Assembly: GCA_002150815.3 (NCBI GenBank)
Contig: NDFF03000138.1
Location: forward strand, 62,001 to 126,000
Direction of reading: 5' to 3'
Length of the DNA: 64,000 nucleotides
DNA from: Grammothele lineata
Taxonomy: Eukaryota > Basidiomycota > Agaricomycetes > Polyporales > Polyporaceae
Shown here: positions 11,851 to 25,052 of the stretch, piece after piece
How positions within the stretch are numbered: position 1 is the stretch's first letter
How the letters are laid out: every line of letters starts with the position of its first letter
The notes under the pieces: generated by a model
What the model saw: only the letters and a program-made list of their open reading frames with translations
What the model was told of the DNA's origin: nothing
The model's database searches: none
Program-made: the position numbers and the translations under genes

Positions 11851-13270
11851 ACAACAACCACGAGGTCCAACCGAAACGCGCCCACCACACCCAAACCACT
11901 CGCGACAACGCCGCCCTAGAATCAGTTACGACAACGCCAAGTCCGAAAGCCACAACATCACATGAAAACGGTACTGTACCACCGGGATCACCGGGCTGAT
12001 CAGACCCTCACCCGGCCCCGCCGCCATGGACGGGCCGCCGTCGTTCTCGACTCCGGGTCTTGAGAATCTTGGGGGACGCCCGCGTCCGGGTCATCGCGCG
12101 CTCCGCCGCCGCCGTCGCCGAGGTTGAACTCGACGGGGGCGGAGGCGGGGGCGGGGGCGGCCTGCCACCAAGCAGGGCGCGGACCTGTAGGGAGAATGGA
12201 AGCAGCACGCTCTGACGGACGGACGAGACGAGAGAGCGAAGGACGAGGTCCAGCCTCGGGGGGTTACCGCAGGGATACACCACCACGTATTCCAGCATCC
12301 TGGGTTGGTCTTCGGCGCGCGGTTGAGGTTCAGGGTGCGTCCGGTGAAGGCCAGGGGGTGGAGCTGAGAACGGTCATGAACAAAGAGGTGAGGAGGGCGG
12401 CGACTGGGGAGCGCGAGGGATGCCCTCCTTGGGTTGGGATCGGGGCTGCCAGCCTTGGAGTGTGGAGGCTGACGGCGTCGTCTGCCAATCGCCGGCCAGT
12501 TGGACCGTCAGCCTCATAGAACACCAGTCGCAATGCGGACGTGAGAGTGATGCCACTGACAAGCATCGTCATTCGCGGAAGCTCGCTAGCTCATCACCGG
12601 GAACAATTTTAACGATGTTGTACGCATGAATTGGTTAGCTGCTCTCGACTGAAGCCCACGCGCTTCGCGCCGCCTTGCAGTTAACTCTTGGCTAAAGCCA
12701 CGGACAGCACGAGGATCTGATCCATTTAGTTGCCGGCGTTTGTTGTACTCCTTACATTGAAATGGTCGAAGCAGCTTGCTTGCGGGGACGAGCGGCCCGG
12801 CTCTGAGGGTAGGCCGTACCGTAACGATAAGCTACCAAACTCTCGAGAGCCCCACCCCTACATAGTCCACATACTACGTGAAGCTTCACATGGGCGCTAG
12901 ACAGGAATACAAGTTCGTACATCCCCTGAAAGGGGAAAGGAAACAAATCATGGGAATAGTGGGATCCTATGGCGTGCATGACATATACTAGACGGCTGAG
13001 TCCAAAGAGGAAGTACTCCGATACACGGGCAGCAACGCAGGAGGCCCGCGAAGTCGGATGTTGTGCCACTCGTTCGGGAATCGGGATCGTCTACACGACT
13101 CCTTCAAGTGGAGCCGCGAGCGAAGGACAAACTGTGAATCTCGTTCGTGAGCGCAGATCTCGGCACCTGAGCTACCCCGATGCAGTGTTCAGGACAAGAT
13201 ATATGAGTAGGGCTGCGGCGCCGGGTTGTATGCACTAGGGAGTGATCACGGAATGAGTGGCCGTTCTGGT

Positions 13271-15969
<2,699 letters not shown>

Positions 15970-16787
15970 GTATGGCTAGAACAGCGATTAAGGATATCGA
16001 CGGTTCACAGATAAAGGTTCACAGAGAAAGGGCGCGTTGGCACCGAACGTTGGTTCTCGACGACGTTTGTTGCTGCGGTAGCTTGTAGTAAGTACTCCTT
16101 CCTAGCGGCCTCCATGTGACCTCCTAGACGCTAGCCGTGTCTAAAGACAATCTGGTAATCTATTTGTGTACTCACAGCCAACGACCGAGTACTGAATTGC
16201 CATAGAATCGAGCACGATTCCGAACAGCTGATCCACACTAAGTATCTGCATGAAGTCTTTGATGCACGTTGCCGTGTGGGTATCGTGTTTTCGTAGTATC
16301 GCATGTAGAAAACCGTTAGGATATCTTCAAAGGTGCTCGCCGTGGATTTCGTGCCGGGGTATTGGCTAGAGTGACGACCCACCAAAGTCTCACATACCAC
16401 AATATTTGTGCGCCTAGCCATGGATTGCAGCCGCGGGTAATTGCAGAGTTGTGACGCCTAACTAAAGAATAATCCCTGGAACAGTGAGACTTGTATTTGA
16501 TTGCATCGTGAAGCAAGACGGAGCGTGGAGGCCATACTCTGGCAGGAGCGGAGTGTACTGCCATACCGGACTCCGTTCAGTTGAACTTGAGACTCAGTCT
16601 TCAGATTGAGAACACGTGACGTGAGTGTCCAAGACGCGTTGCGGCCTTTGAACGAACGCCTTGTTTTCCTCCGCCACTGCCCCCTTCTCCATGACTTTCT
16701 GCTTCCACTGACGAACGTATCATTCGTCGCGCCATAAGACAAGATCTCCCCGCGGAACTGAAGGATTCCTGATCCATACACGTCCTC
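15970..16787. other. Intergenic region between divergent helicase paralogue and NIC96; possible orphan exon on the minus strand
   Basis: Most of this interval is promoter space for the two divergent genes. On the minus strand, about 16160-16330, one frame encodes a protein-like stretch containing CIKDFMQILSVDQLFGIV and ends at a good GTGAGT donor. The neighbouring frame just upstream (STASTFEDILTVFYMRYYEN) is also protein-like. Together they suggest exons of an unrecognised or decayed gene. I could not link them into a complete reading frame and do not call a gene. Confidence 0.35.
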
Positions 16788-19700
16788 ATGGCCGCAAACC
16801 TCTCTTCCCTGCTCAACGCGTCCAAGGCGCTGACTTCCCACCTTTCCCGTCCCGACCTCCCTTCCGTGAACCTCTCTCTTGATCAGATTGAAGCACAATC
16901 ACGGAGGCTAGTATCAAGGCAACCGGGGACATCCGCAGATCCCAACCGCGCGTGAGTGTACCTCTCCCTTCGTCTTGACGGACTGGCTGAACGGAAGGCA
17001 TACTTGGGGGTAGAAACTACCTCCTTGCGCAGGCACACGTAGATGCATCCGCGCTTGCGAACTCGATCGCGCACTTGAACACGCAGACGACATTCTCGCC
17101 ACTCCAAGCTCTCCAGGACACGGATGTAGCTGGCTACTTGCGCCACGCGCACGAACAGAACCTCATATCCACGATCGAGGAGGGAAGGCGTGAGACGCAG
17201 GAGGAGTTCTACCGTGTACTTGAGGACCGTGGGCGCCGCGACTGGGAGGCACGAAAGAAACGCGTCTTTGAGCAGTTGGGGGCGCGCGTCGGTGGGGAGA
17301 ACAAGGCAGTGGCGGAGCTCAAGAAGAGTGCCCATGGCAAGAACTTGCTCTCTGTGAGTCCAATCTTCTCGTGAGCACCGAAGCTTCTGGCTTTCGCTGC
17401 GCACCTTCTGGCGACAACTCAACCCGGATGTATAGACGAGCGTGGGGCCGTCGCCAAGCCTGCAAATGCAAAGCAAGATGATGACCTACGGCCATGTCGT
17501 CACGGAACTGAACACTGCCCGCCTGCGAGGCACGTCTTTCCCGATCGTGCACGCTCTGATCCAGGCCTCCCTCTCCGCGAGTTCAGACGTGAGTCGTGTC
17601 CGTTATGTTTTCGTGTATATATGGCCTTACTCGAGCCAATCCCTCAGTCGCGTTCTATGCAAATCACCCAAAACTTCCACGTCCTGTCCAAAATCACCGC
17701 CGAGCCACCCTCATTGCCGCCCATTGCGCACGCGGGAGCGCATATCCTCAACACGCCACTCATCGAGCGAAAGTATGCGCGTGCGTATCTCGGCAGCCCC
17801 GATTCGAGGGAGGCAGTCGATCTGCGCAAGCAGATCGCCAAAGGCGCACGGGAGGCTTTGGAGGAGCAGTACTGGGATGTCATCGACCGGACATTGCAGG
17901 CGAGGGCTACGGAGGCGAGGCTAGGAGGAGACCCGAGCGTGTCCAACAAGATTCGCGCGTACGTATTTGTGAGACATTATCGCAGCGGCGAATGGGAGGA
18001 CCGGATTGAGGTGAGTGATGTTACTTTCGTGTGTAGAATCAAGGCTGACGCTAGGGTTTAGCTCGTTGCAGGCCAGCCATTATGGGCCAAGTTGTTCTAC
18101 CTCGTTCGGACAGGGCACCTCCAAGAGGCGCTGAATGAAGCGACAGGCTGCCAGCAGGCCATTGAGCGCCGCGACTCGAGCTTCTTGAGCCATCTGCGGG
18201 CATGGGTGGAGTCGCCTGAGCGGAGGTATGAGTACACACTGGTCTACCACTTATACCCATGCCGACCAAAGTTCACAGACTGTCTAAACCACACCGAGAT
18301 CAGCTGCAAGCTGCCTACAACGCGCATATGCTACATTCCTCGTCTGCGGATCCCTTCAAGCTTGCGCTGTACAAGCTCATGGGCAGGATTGACCCGTCAC
18401 GGCGGAGCGTCGCGCAGGTCACAGTGACGACCGAGGACTGGCTGTGGTTCCAACTCGCAATGGTTGAAGAGGACGAGTCCGGTGGTCTGCGCGGTCTCGC
18501 GGAGGTCCTTCTGGGTTACGGCGAGCGTCACTTCGACGGGGCCCCCGGTCAGAAGGGGGCGAAGCGTGGCGTCTGGGCGGGTGTGCTTCTCATGTGCGGC
18601 CAGTTCGAGAGGGTAAGTGGGCCGTTGGGAGTCTTCCGGGGCGTGGCTGACTCTCCCTCCCAGGCTGTGGCAGCGTTGTGGGACAACCCCGAGACAGAAG
18701 TGGAAGCCGTCCACCTCGCCGTTGCCCTTGCCTACCACGGGCTGCTCCGTGTGCCCTTGCGAGCGGAGACGTCGGACGTCACTCCCTGTATGTGGCGACT
18801 TTTGATTCATTTGGTTGACTCTACGCGCTGACTACTCGCATACAGTAACCCTCTCCGCGACGTCCCCACCGGCGCTCAGTTTGTCGACTCTTGTTTGGCG
18901 TTACGTTCGCCAATTCGTTCGGATGGACGCGCGTGAGGCGCTTCAGTACGTCTACTGTGTACCCCTCAGCGCCGACCAGCCCGGCGGCGTCGGTAAGGAG
19001 CAAGTTGAAGTGGCTTGGGAGCTCGTCCGCCGCATCATCGTCCTCGCGAACACCGGCGCAGCCTGGGAAGAGCTCGTCGGCGGCTTCAGGCCCGACGGCA
19101 CGCGCTTCGTACGTTCTCGCCTGCTCCCGTCGCCTGGTCAAATCGCACTCGTGCTGACGGCCCCTTTTCCTTCCCTGCACACAGAGCGGCGCGATCGAGC
19201 AAAGCGCGCCACTGCTCAAGCTCGACGACGCGCGCGCATACAACGAGCACATCCTCGAGCGCGCCGCGCGCGCCTCCGAAGACGCGGACCGCGTGCCCGA
19301 GGCGATCAAGCTCTACCACCTCGCGGGCGAGCACGGGACCGTCGTGGGCGTGCTCGCGCGCGCTCTGGGCGGCACGCTCGCGCAGCCGACCGCGGACGAG
19401 CAGGCGCGCGCGGTGGAGCGCACCGCGGCGGACGTGCTGAGGCATTACGAGCGCACGAACCGCGCGGCGGGTAAGGAGCGTGATGCGGTCGCGCGGTTGT
19501 TGCGCGTGCGCGAGGCAATGGATGCGAAGGATGCGGGGAGGGTCGAGCAGGCGCTCGAGGTGCGTCATGGGCGATCTCTTTTTCGAGGATTTGCTGACGT
19601 GCGGTGGCTCGACGTAGCTCATGGAGGCGACGGACCTGATCCCAATGGAGGCGGACGTGGCGAAGATCACGAAGCGAGCGGAGGAGTTCAAGGACCTTCC

Positions 19701-20003
19701 CGACGCGCTCCAGCGGAACCTGCAGACGTTCCTCGCGCTCACCATGGACATCATCGCCGCTGTGCATCGCAAGATCAAGAACTCTTCTCTCCCGGAAGCT
19801 CAAAGGCAGATGGTGCGTGTGCTATATGCCCTACGTTTATTTGTGGACGATAGAAGCTAATGACTCGGCGGATGGCACAGACTATCGCATCGCTGCGCAA
19901 AAAATCGAGGGCGCTCATTATATTCGCGGGGAACCTCAAGTACAGGATGTCTCCCGACGTGTACTCATACCTCGCACGGCTGGACGTGGAGATCGCTTTG
20001 TAG
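16788..20003 (+). CDS. NIC96: Nucleoporin NIC96/NUP93, inner-ring scaffold of the nuclear pore, about 865 aa
   Basis: NIC96 (NUP93 in animals) anchors the Nsp1/Nup62 channel complex to the inner ring of the nuclear pore. Eleven exons join in phase: 16788-16951, 17014-17353, 17436-17588, 17648-18010, 18062-18225, 18279-18612, 18664-18787, 18846-19108, 19185-19559, 19618-19812 and 19881-20003. They give 865 aa against 839 in yeast. Recognisable family segments include LQALQDTDVAGYLRHAHEQN (about residues 85-105), the helical region around GEWEDRI and QPLWAKLFYLVRTG, WRYVRQFVRMDAREALQYVY, and the C-terminal alpha-solenoid with IKLYHLAGEH. The N-terminal 60 residues and the charged segment after LRHAHEQN are predicted coiled-coil. 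The start codon at 16788 gives MAANLSSLLNASKAL, as expected for the family N-terminus. The downstream part is GC-rich (about 19.2-19.5 kb, Ala/Arg-rich solenoid). Confidence 0.93.
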
Positions 20004-20404
20004 ATGCTATTGTTGATGTTGTAGGGTGTTTGGTGTCCTGTATCACGACGCTCACGACTTCTTTGAGGAATTTACCGAATGCTGAGTGCTCACGCCACAG
20101 CGCGATGTGTATAAAGGGTGGGAACAGGGTCGATATGAAACGAGAACACGCGCTCGCAGGCTACATACAATTTGCAAGTACTGAGGTCGTCGACTCACCG
20201 TTCGGGATAGCGTTGTAGGGCATAAGCAAGCAGGGACTTACAGTCAAAACTCACGGGTCGGACTTCACGCACGGTCCAGTCATCCTTTGCTTGGAGACAG
20301 ACACATCCACGGAAAGTGTAAGCATGGATGGTCATCGTCATTCAATGAACGGACACCTACAGGCGCAAGTCGGGTTCGTTCGAACACTAGCCAGTTCCGA
20401 ATTT
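20004..20404. other. Convergent 3' intergenic region between NIC96 and the SMN homologue
   Basis: About 400 bases between two convergent stop codons. It should hold both 3' UTRs. I see no open frame with support and no repeat. Confidence 0.6.
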
Positions 20405-21540
20405 TCATCGCTGCGCCGGCAGCATGTCCTCGTCCTCGTCCTCCTCAACGCCATCCTCACCCAGAACATCGTCCTCGTCCTCGGCCATATCCCCGTTAAC
20501 AGCTGCGTGACCTACAGCTTCGTTCCTGCGGCACTGAGGGAAAGAATGACCCTGTCAGCGAGTTCTCTGGAGAAACGGCAGACACGAGCGAGTACTCACG
20601 TGGTAGACTGCCGTCCAGTAGCCGCTCCAGTACATGGCCTGCATCGCGCGAGAGAAGGCCTCATCTTGGCTTACCATGGCCGCCTCCGCGCCCGTACTCA
20701 GATCCGCTACACCATACGCGTTTGCAGACGCTGCCGTGGCCAACACGGAACCGGACGCGCCTGCCCCCGCCGCAAGGGACGCGTCGTGCGTCGGAACAAA
20801 CGTGTCGAAGTTGAGGGGCGTGGAGTCCTCGGCGGTTGCATCTGCGCCCGAATGCACGCCGTTCTGCGCCGTGGTCGCTTTTCCTTTTCCTTTGCCTTTT
20901 GAGGATGTATCTGGGGGGACATTGTACCACCTACGAGAAACAAGAAGAGCGGGTTAGGACGTACGAGACTTTTGGGAGTGAGACGCAGAGGCTGCGTACA
21001 GGGGAGATTTCTTGACAGGGTCGGTCTTCCAGCTCTTTCCAGGGCCATGAAATGCCTATACATGTTGCCAGGTAGTACAGGAGACATCGTGAGCAATTTG
21101 AAGCTGGACGAAGCTGCGAGCACACATACCTCATACTCTGCCGCGGCGCTGTTCCATGCATCAATGAGTGCAGAGTCGTCCCAGATCTCCTCGTGCGTGA
21201 GTTCGCGGCTTTCTTCCTCTTCTTCCTCGTATACTTCCGCCGCCGCGGATACACCCACACTCGCAGTCGTACCCGTCGAAGCCAAAGCCTGGACAGGCGT
21301 ATCCCCGTAATTCATCTGCATCCCCTGGCTGCCTGGGTCGTCCCAGTGTTGTACGGTGTGTGGATTTTGGGAGGGTCTCCCGCCTCCGCCTCCACCATTG
21401 TTGTTGTTTTGGCCACCGTGCCGCTGGTTCTGGCCGGTCTTGCGCTTCTTCGCGGGAGGCTGAGCGGTCGGTGGGTAAGCAAGTGGCTCCGCCGGAGGTT
21501 GTGGAGATGTGATATCGTCATAAGAGATGATAGGACGCAT
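20405..21540 (-). CDS. SMN1: SMN (survival motor neuron) homologue lacking a Tudor domain, about 308 aa
   Basis: SMN, with Gemin2, assembles Sm rings on spliceosomal snRNAs. Four exons (21540-21130, 21055-21000, 20930-20600, 20533-20405) join in phase to 308 aa. Two hallmark regions are present. The Gemin2-binding helix EIWDDSALIDAWNSAAAEYE (about 118-137) matches the IWDDTALIKAYDKAV pattern of animal SMN. The C-terminal YG box AMQAMYWSGYWTAVYH (about 250-266) provides oligomerisation. No Tudor domain lies between them, as in fission yeast Smn1. The linker is Gly/Asn-rich early and Ala/Ser/Thr-rich later. Unusually, a ~42-residue very acidic tail (Glu/Asp runs) follows the YG box. Exon 2 donor choice (CCCCT|GTACGC) was fixed by phase and by the KSPLWYNVPP junction. 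The gene is divergent from the F-box gene at 22011. Confidence 0.87.
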
Positions 21541-22010
21541 GACAAAAGCACGAGATATAGCAGCAAGGAAAAAGCGGCGGGGACGAGATGGAAGAGGGTG
21601 GAAGTCGTGAACACGGAGAGCGTTCCCCGAGGCGCGCGCCTCATCTGGGAGCTCGAGCCTCCGCCGTTCTTTCATCATATCGAGCACCATCATGCACTGG
21701 CGCACAACAACGTGGGCCTCGTCTTCGATTTTCCGCTGTCTTCTATTTGTACCCTCTCACCGTTACTACACCTGAGAAATGGACCCACTCGCCCATTTGA
21801 CGGCGATTGAGCAGAGCATTCCCCAACTAACGTGAGTCTGTCGGGCTATTTCGTAGTGATTCAAAACACTGACGGTGCTACCGCGAATGCAGAGATAACC
21901 AAGTTCGCTCTGAATCGGTTTTCACTTTTTGGTCGACACTGAGTGGACAATGTTAGATACGACTCTGCCAAGATGCTTTGGTCCGTCTGGCTGCGGGTCT
22001 CAAAGGAGAG
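21541..22010. promoter_or_regulatory. Divergent promoter region, SMN homologue / left F-box gene
   Basis: About 470 bases separate the two start codons. The reading frame upstream of the SMN ATG stays open on the minus strand to 21705, but the family N-terminus fits the ATG at 21540. No clear TATA element was identified. The left edge of the mirror duplication falls within the last ~40 bases of this interval. Confidence 0.45.
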
Positions 22011-23804
22011 ATGAATGCGCGCAGGCCCTTCCTCAAACTTCCTGCCGACATTACACGCCTCATCCTAGACCAACTTATAGATTGGGTGGACAATCCGACG
22101 GTGTTTTCGGGGCGCTTCAGCAATCTACCACGAGCTCCCCGACTGCGGTCGTACTGGCGCAATACGGCTGTATCCGCCCTCATGTTGATTCCTCTGTCCC
22201 AGACGTGCCGTCATCTCCGGTCGGCCGTTCTGTCGCATCCCCTCCTATGGAACACCGTCATCGCAGCTCCACAGCTGTTTCGACCGGAATGGATTACAAG
22301 GTCCCAGAGTGTCCCCCTGGTTGTAGTCATCGAGCCGTCAAAGGATCTGACACAGGTCATGGAAGGATTCTACCGCGTCCACTCACGCCGTATCCACGAA
22401 TTACACCTAACCACAGTCGGACACCGATTCATCAACTATTTGCACACGTTTCTCTCTGAGAACGATCATTATGAGCTTCAAAGCCTCTTCATCGATGGAA
22501 GACCAGGTTCTTTGTCCAAGTGGCCTACGGACATTTTACCTATACCTCGATCTTCCGCAAGTACTCTCCGAGTTATGTCAATTACGGGGGTTCCCTTACT
22601 TCCCGCGTGCCACCTTCCAAATCTCACGCATCTGTCCTTGCTTGGAGTCCACATGCCTCGGTTCTTTGACCAACTTACCCGCGCACTCTCACAGTGCCCG
22701 TCTTTACAATCCCTTTTTCTAGACATTCCACCGGCGTCACATGTCTCACAGATCCCGCACATCAATCCCAAAGCTGTCGTGCTCAAATGTCTCCGTCGAA
22801 TCACCTTGGATACTTCGCGCCGCAATGCTGTTGAACCAGATTCCTTGCATTTTTGCCTTTCCCTTCTTAATCATACCTCATCAACGCTCGCCTTTCAAGT
22901 CTGCGGGGGTCAACTCGACTGTGTTAAAGAGACACCAGTCCTGGCGTCATGGCTCTCCCGGAGGATGACCAACAGTCCATCTGTGCTCGCGTTCAGGACC
23001 AGTGAGCGGGCTTCCTATTCTCGTGACTATATGAAATACGATGTCTCGACCACGGTCATTGGGGGTAGTCACGTTTTCCACGCTGTCCCCAAACACACGC
23101 TGGGCCCAGCAAGTCACTTGAAGCTTTGGACACCATGGACAGAGTTCGCTTCCTGGACGGCCAGGCTTTTCCCCGATCCTACCGTGCTTGAAGCCATCCG
23201 CGAAGTTTGGGTCAGCACGAATACCCCATACGGAGATATACACCACAAGACTCTACGTCAGATCATCGCTGCCCTCCCTTCCCTCGAGACCCTCGTCCTC
23301 ACCATCGACTGCGGTCATTTCTCTCAACCTCCGGCGCTTGATCTCAAACTCTCGCCTTGTCCTGACGCACGCGAACCATCCTTCGCATGTACGAACCTCC
23401 GCACCCTCCACGTCGTATATGGACCGAACCGCTGTCGGTGGAATCCAGAGCCGGCCGTCGTCAGCGCGGCGACGCCGACTGACAACCCCGAGGATCCACC
23501 TCATCGCGACAATGTTATTTGCTTGAGCTTCGCCCGCATGCTCACCGATCTACACGAGTCCGCCGAAGGGGAAGGGCGCACCGGGTTTGGATTCCTCGAA
23601 CATCTCGTTATACAGACGCCGCCGTGGCTGGTGCCCGACGCCAGCCATGTGGAAATGCTGCGCGGGTACTTGACCAGCGTAAGGGTGGAGCAGACGGACA
23701 TGCCGCCTCTTGCGCCTCCGTTACCTTCGTTCTGCGTAGAACCGGAATGGAAGGTGGGACAAAGGAGTGAGGACGACGGGCACCGATGGGGGTTGCTTTG
23801 GTGA
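22011..23804 (+). CDS. F-box-type protein with leucine-rich C-terminal region, left arm copy, 597 aa, intronless
   Basis: A single uninterrupted exon. The N-terminus PFLKLPADITRLILDQL fits an F-box (LP..I..I...L), followed by LPLSQTCRHLRSAVLSHPLLW, typical of basidiomycete F-box proteins. The rest is irregular leucine-rich sequence (LPNLTHLSLLGVHMPRF, CTNLRTLHVVYG). F-box proteins usually recruit substrates to SCF ubiquitin ligases; the substrate is unknown. The frame is open upstream to 21978 but without an ATG; ATG 22011 aligns with the paralogue's start, so I use it. The right-arm paralogue (39335-41131, minus) is about 60% identical by eye over the first 120 residues and shares the C-terminal DDGHxWGxLW ending. 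The gene opens the left arm of the mirror duplication. Confidence 0.8.
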   Translation: MNARRPFLKLPADITRLILDQLIDWVDNPTVFSGRFSNLPRAPRLRSYWRNTAVSALMLIPLSQTCRHLRSAVLSHPLLWNTVIAAPQLFRPEWITRSQSVPLVVVIEPSKDLTQVMEGFYRVHSRRIHELHLTTVGHRFINYLHTFLSENDHYELQSLFIDGRPGSLSKWPTDILPIPRSSASTLRVMSITGVPLLPACHLPNLTHLSLLGVHMPRFFDQLTRALSQCPSLQSLFLDIPPASHVSQIPHINPKAVVLKCLRRITLDTSRRNAVEPDSLHFCLSLLNHTSSTLAFQVCGGQLDCVKETPVLASWLSRRMTNSPSVLAFRTSERASYSRDYMKYDVSTTVIGGSHVFHAVPKHTLGPASHLKLWTPWTEFASWTARLFPDPTVLEAIREVWVSTNTPYGDIHHKTLRQIIAALPSLETLVLTIDCGHFSQPPALDLKLSPCPDAREPSFACTNLRTLHVVYGPNRCRWNPEPAVVSAATPTDNPEDPPHRDNVICLSFARMLTDLHESAEGEGRTGFGFLEHLVIQTPPWLVPDASHVEMLRGYLTSVRVEQTDMPPLAPPLPSFCVEPEWKVGQRSEDDGHRWGLLW

Positions 23805-24350
23805 ACAGATCCGGGAATAAGGACGAGGAAAATCAGAGGTATTGGGATGGCACTAGGAGGGTCTGCGTATATATCAACAGAGTGAGTGCGTCTTTGGTTC
23901 CCCCTTCTCGCTAGACTGATTTGTTTCAAGGTATCTATACCTTGTATTCTACTACTAGTATTATATCAATGCAACTCCGTCCGGTTCGCAGAAGACAGCA
24001 TGGAATGGCGCGATGTGCTTGAAACTTCTATCACAAGGCACCGTATGCATGTTTGCGAGTTCATTTCAACCAACCTCCTCCCGCTGAACTGACAGTCACC
24101 AAAGAACAATCTGCGCTCACTCTCCCGTCGCGCAATATGTCGCAATGTCGGTCTCCTCTCAAACAGCCAACCAGATTGCCCTCTGCTTGTCAGCCTCACT
24201 TCTCTTAGCCTCAATCCCAATATTCTATCCTATATATCCCTTCAGTCAGCCTCTCTAGAACCTCACCTACGTTCTGTTCTGACTGTCACGCACCCGCACC
24301 CGCACCCACCCACACCCACACACCACACCACCCACAATTCTCATAACACA
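23805..24350. other. Intergenic region, F-box to unknown gene, with TATA-like element and C/A-rich microsatellite
   Basis: A TATATAT element lies at 24231-24237, about 115 bp before the start codon of the unknown gene, and is mirrored near 38917 in the right arm. A CACCC/CACAC-rich low-complexity tract covers about 24288-24340. Roughly the last 280 bases align with the right arm at about 90% by eye. The first part should hold the F-box 3' UTR. Confidence 0.55.
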
Positions 24351-25052
24351 ATGAGCGTCCGGTACGCTAGTAAACCCATCCCCGTCCTCCACGACGGCGC
24401 ACACTTCTCCCTCGAGCTTTCCTACGACCCCGAATCCCGCCAGACAACCCGCAACTGGGTATACAAGAACGAGAAGGTGCTCGAGAACAACTGCCACCTC
24501 CGTCTTCCCAAGGCCGCTCCTTCGGTCGTTGGTGAGCGCTTCCCCCTCGTTCCCGCTCCCCCTCAGCCGGCCTCGGTCGACAAATTCGCTCCCGCTTACG
24601 GCGCGACGCGATCCTTCGTCCCGAGGGAGACCCCGGTCGAAGGGACGCGCTACTGCCAGCACCTCCACGCGTACGTCCCGGAGAACCTTGCGTACTGCGT
24701 GTCGGGACTGGAGGTAGCGCAGCCGACGAAGGTCGGTGGGCTCTTCTCACGCAAGAGGAAGACGCCAACTGCGGGCAAGGAGAACGGCTCGGTGAGGGGC
24801 GACGCCCGGGGTGTTGGTAAGGCCTCGGGCTCCGCTCCTAAGATCCGGGTCGTTCGGGAGGCGACGGTGCTGGCCGAGGGACTGACGCACCACCAGGCGG
24901 CGCTGGTGTCCCTGAGGGATGCGCAGAACGATGCACGGATCCGGTACCGGGCGCTGACGAAGGCGCGCTCGGACCTGATGCCGATCGTGTACGCGCAGCT
25001 CAACGAGGAGATTAAGCACCGTGCTGTCCTCGGAGACCTTGCCCCTCGGTGA
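24351..25052 (+). CDS. Unknown protein, 233 aa, left twin copy
   Basis: Intronless frame of 233 residues; I do not recognise a family. The N-terminal third (GAHFSLELSYDPESRQTTRN) looks like beta-strand-rich sequence. The middle has a Lys/Arg cluster (FSRKRKTPTAGKEN, about 140-153) that could be a nuclear localisation signal. The last 60 residues are probably helical (LTHHQAALVSLRDAQNDARI). No signal peptide or membrane segment is visible. The right-arm twin (38101-38802) differs at only three residues that I can see (V/S and L/Q near 63-69, D/G near 229). The DNA is also nearly identical at silent positions and in the 3' flank, which points to recent gene conversion or recent duplication of this part. 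Both copies are open over their full length, so both are probably expressed. Confidence 0.72.
   Translation: MSVRYASKPIPVLHDGAHFSLELSYDPESRQTTRNWVYKNEKVLENNCHLRLPKAAPSVVGERFPLVPAPPQPASVDKFAPAYGATRSFVPRETPVEGTRYCQHLHAYVPENLAYCVSGLEVAQPTKVGGLFSRKRKTPTAGKENGSVRGDARGVGKASGSAPKIRVVREATVLAEGLTHHQAALVSLRDAQNDARIRYRALTKARSDLMPIVYAQLNEEIKHRAVLGDLAPR

Larger units (their letters stand above)
3804..13270. other. Long gene-poor interval (about 9.5 kb) with short repeat families
   Basis: The first few hundred bases are probably the 3' UTR of the FYVE gene. Beyond that I find no frame with a known domain or a consistent exon series. Two clusters of a GGTCCGAAT repeat lie at 7.43-7.60 and 8.28-8.43 kb. A hairpin-forming repeat block lies at 11.16-11.58 kb and a degenerate ~24-bp tandem block at 11.64-11.85 kb. 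Frames at 9803-10467 (plus) and 12008-12572 (minus) are open but show no recognisable motif. A frame at 9825 could splice at CAG|GTGCGT near 10060, but nothing supports it as a real gene. The interval looks like accessory or decayed DNA. Confidence 0.55.
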
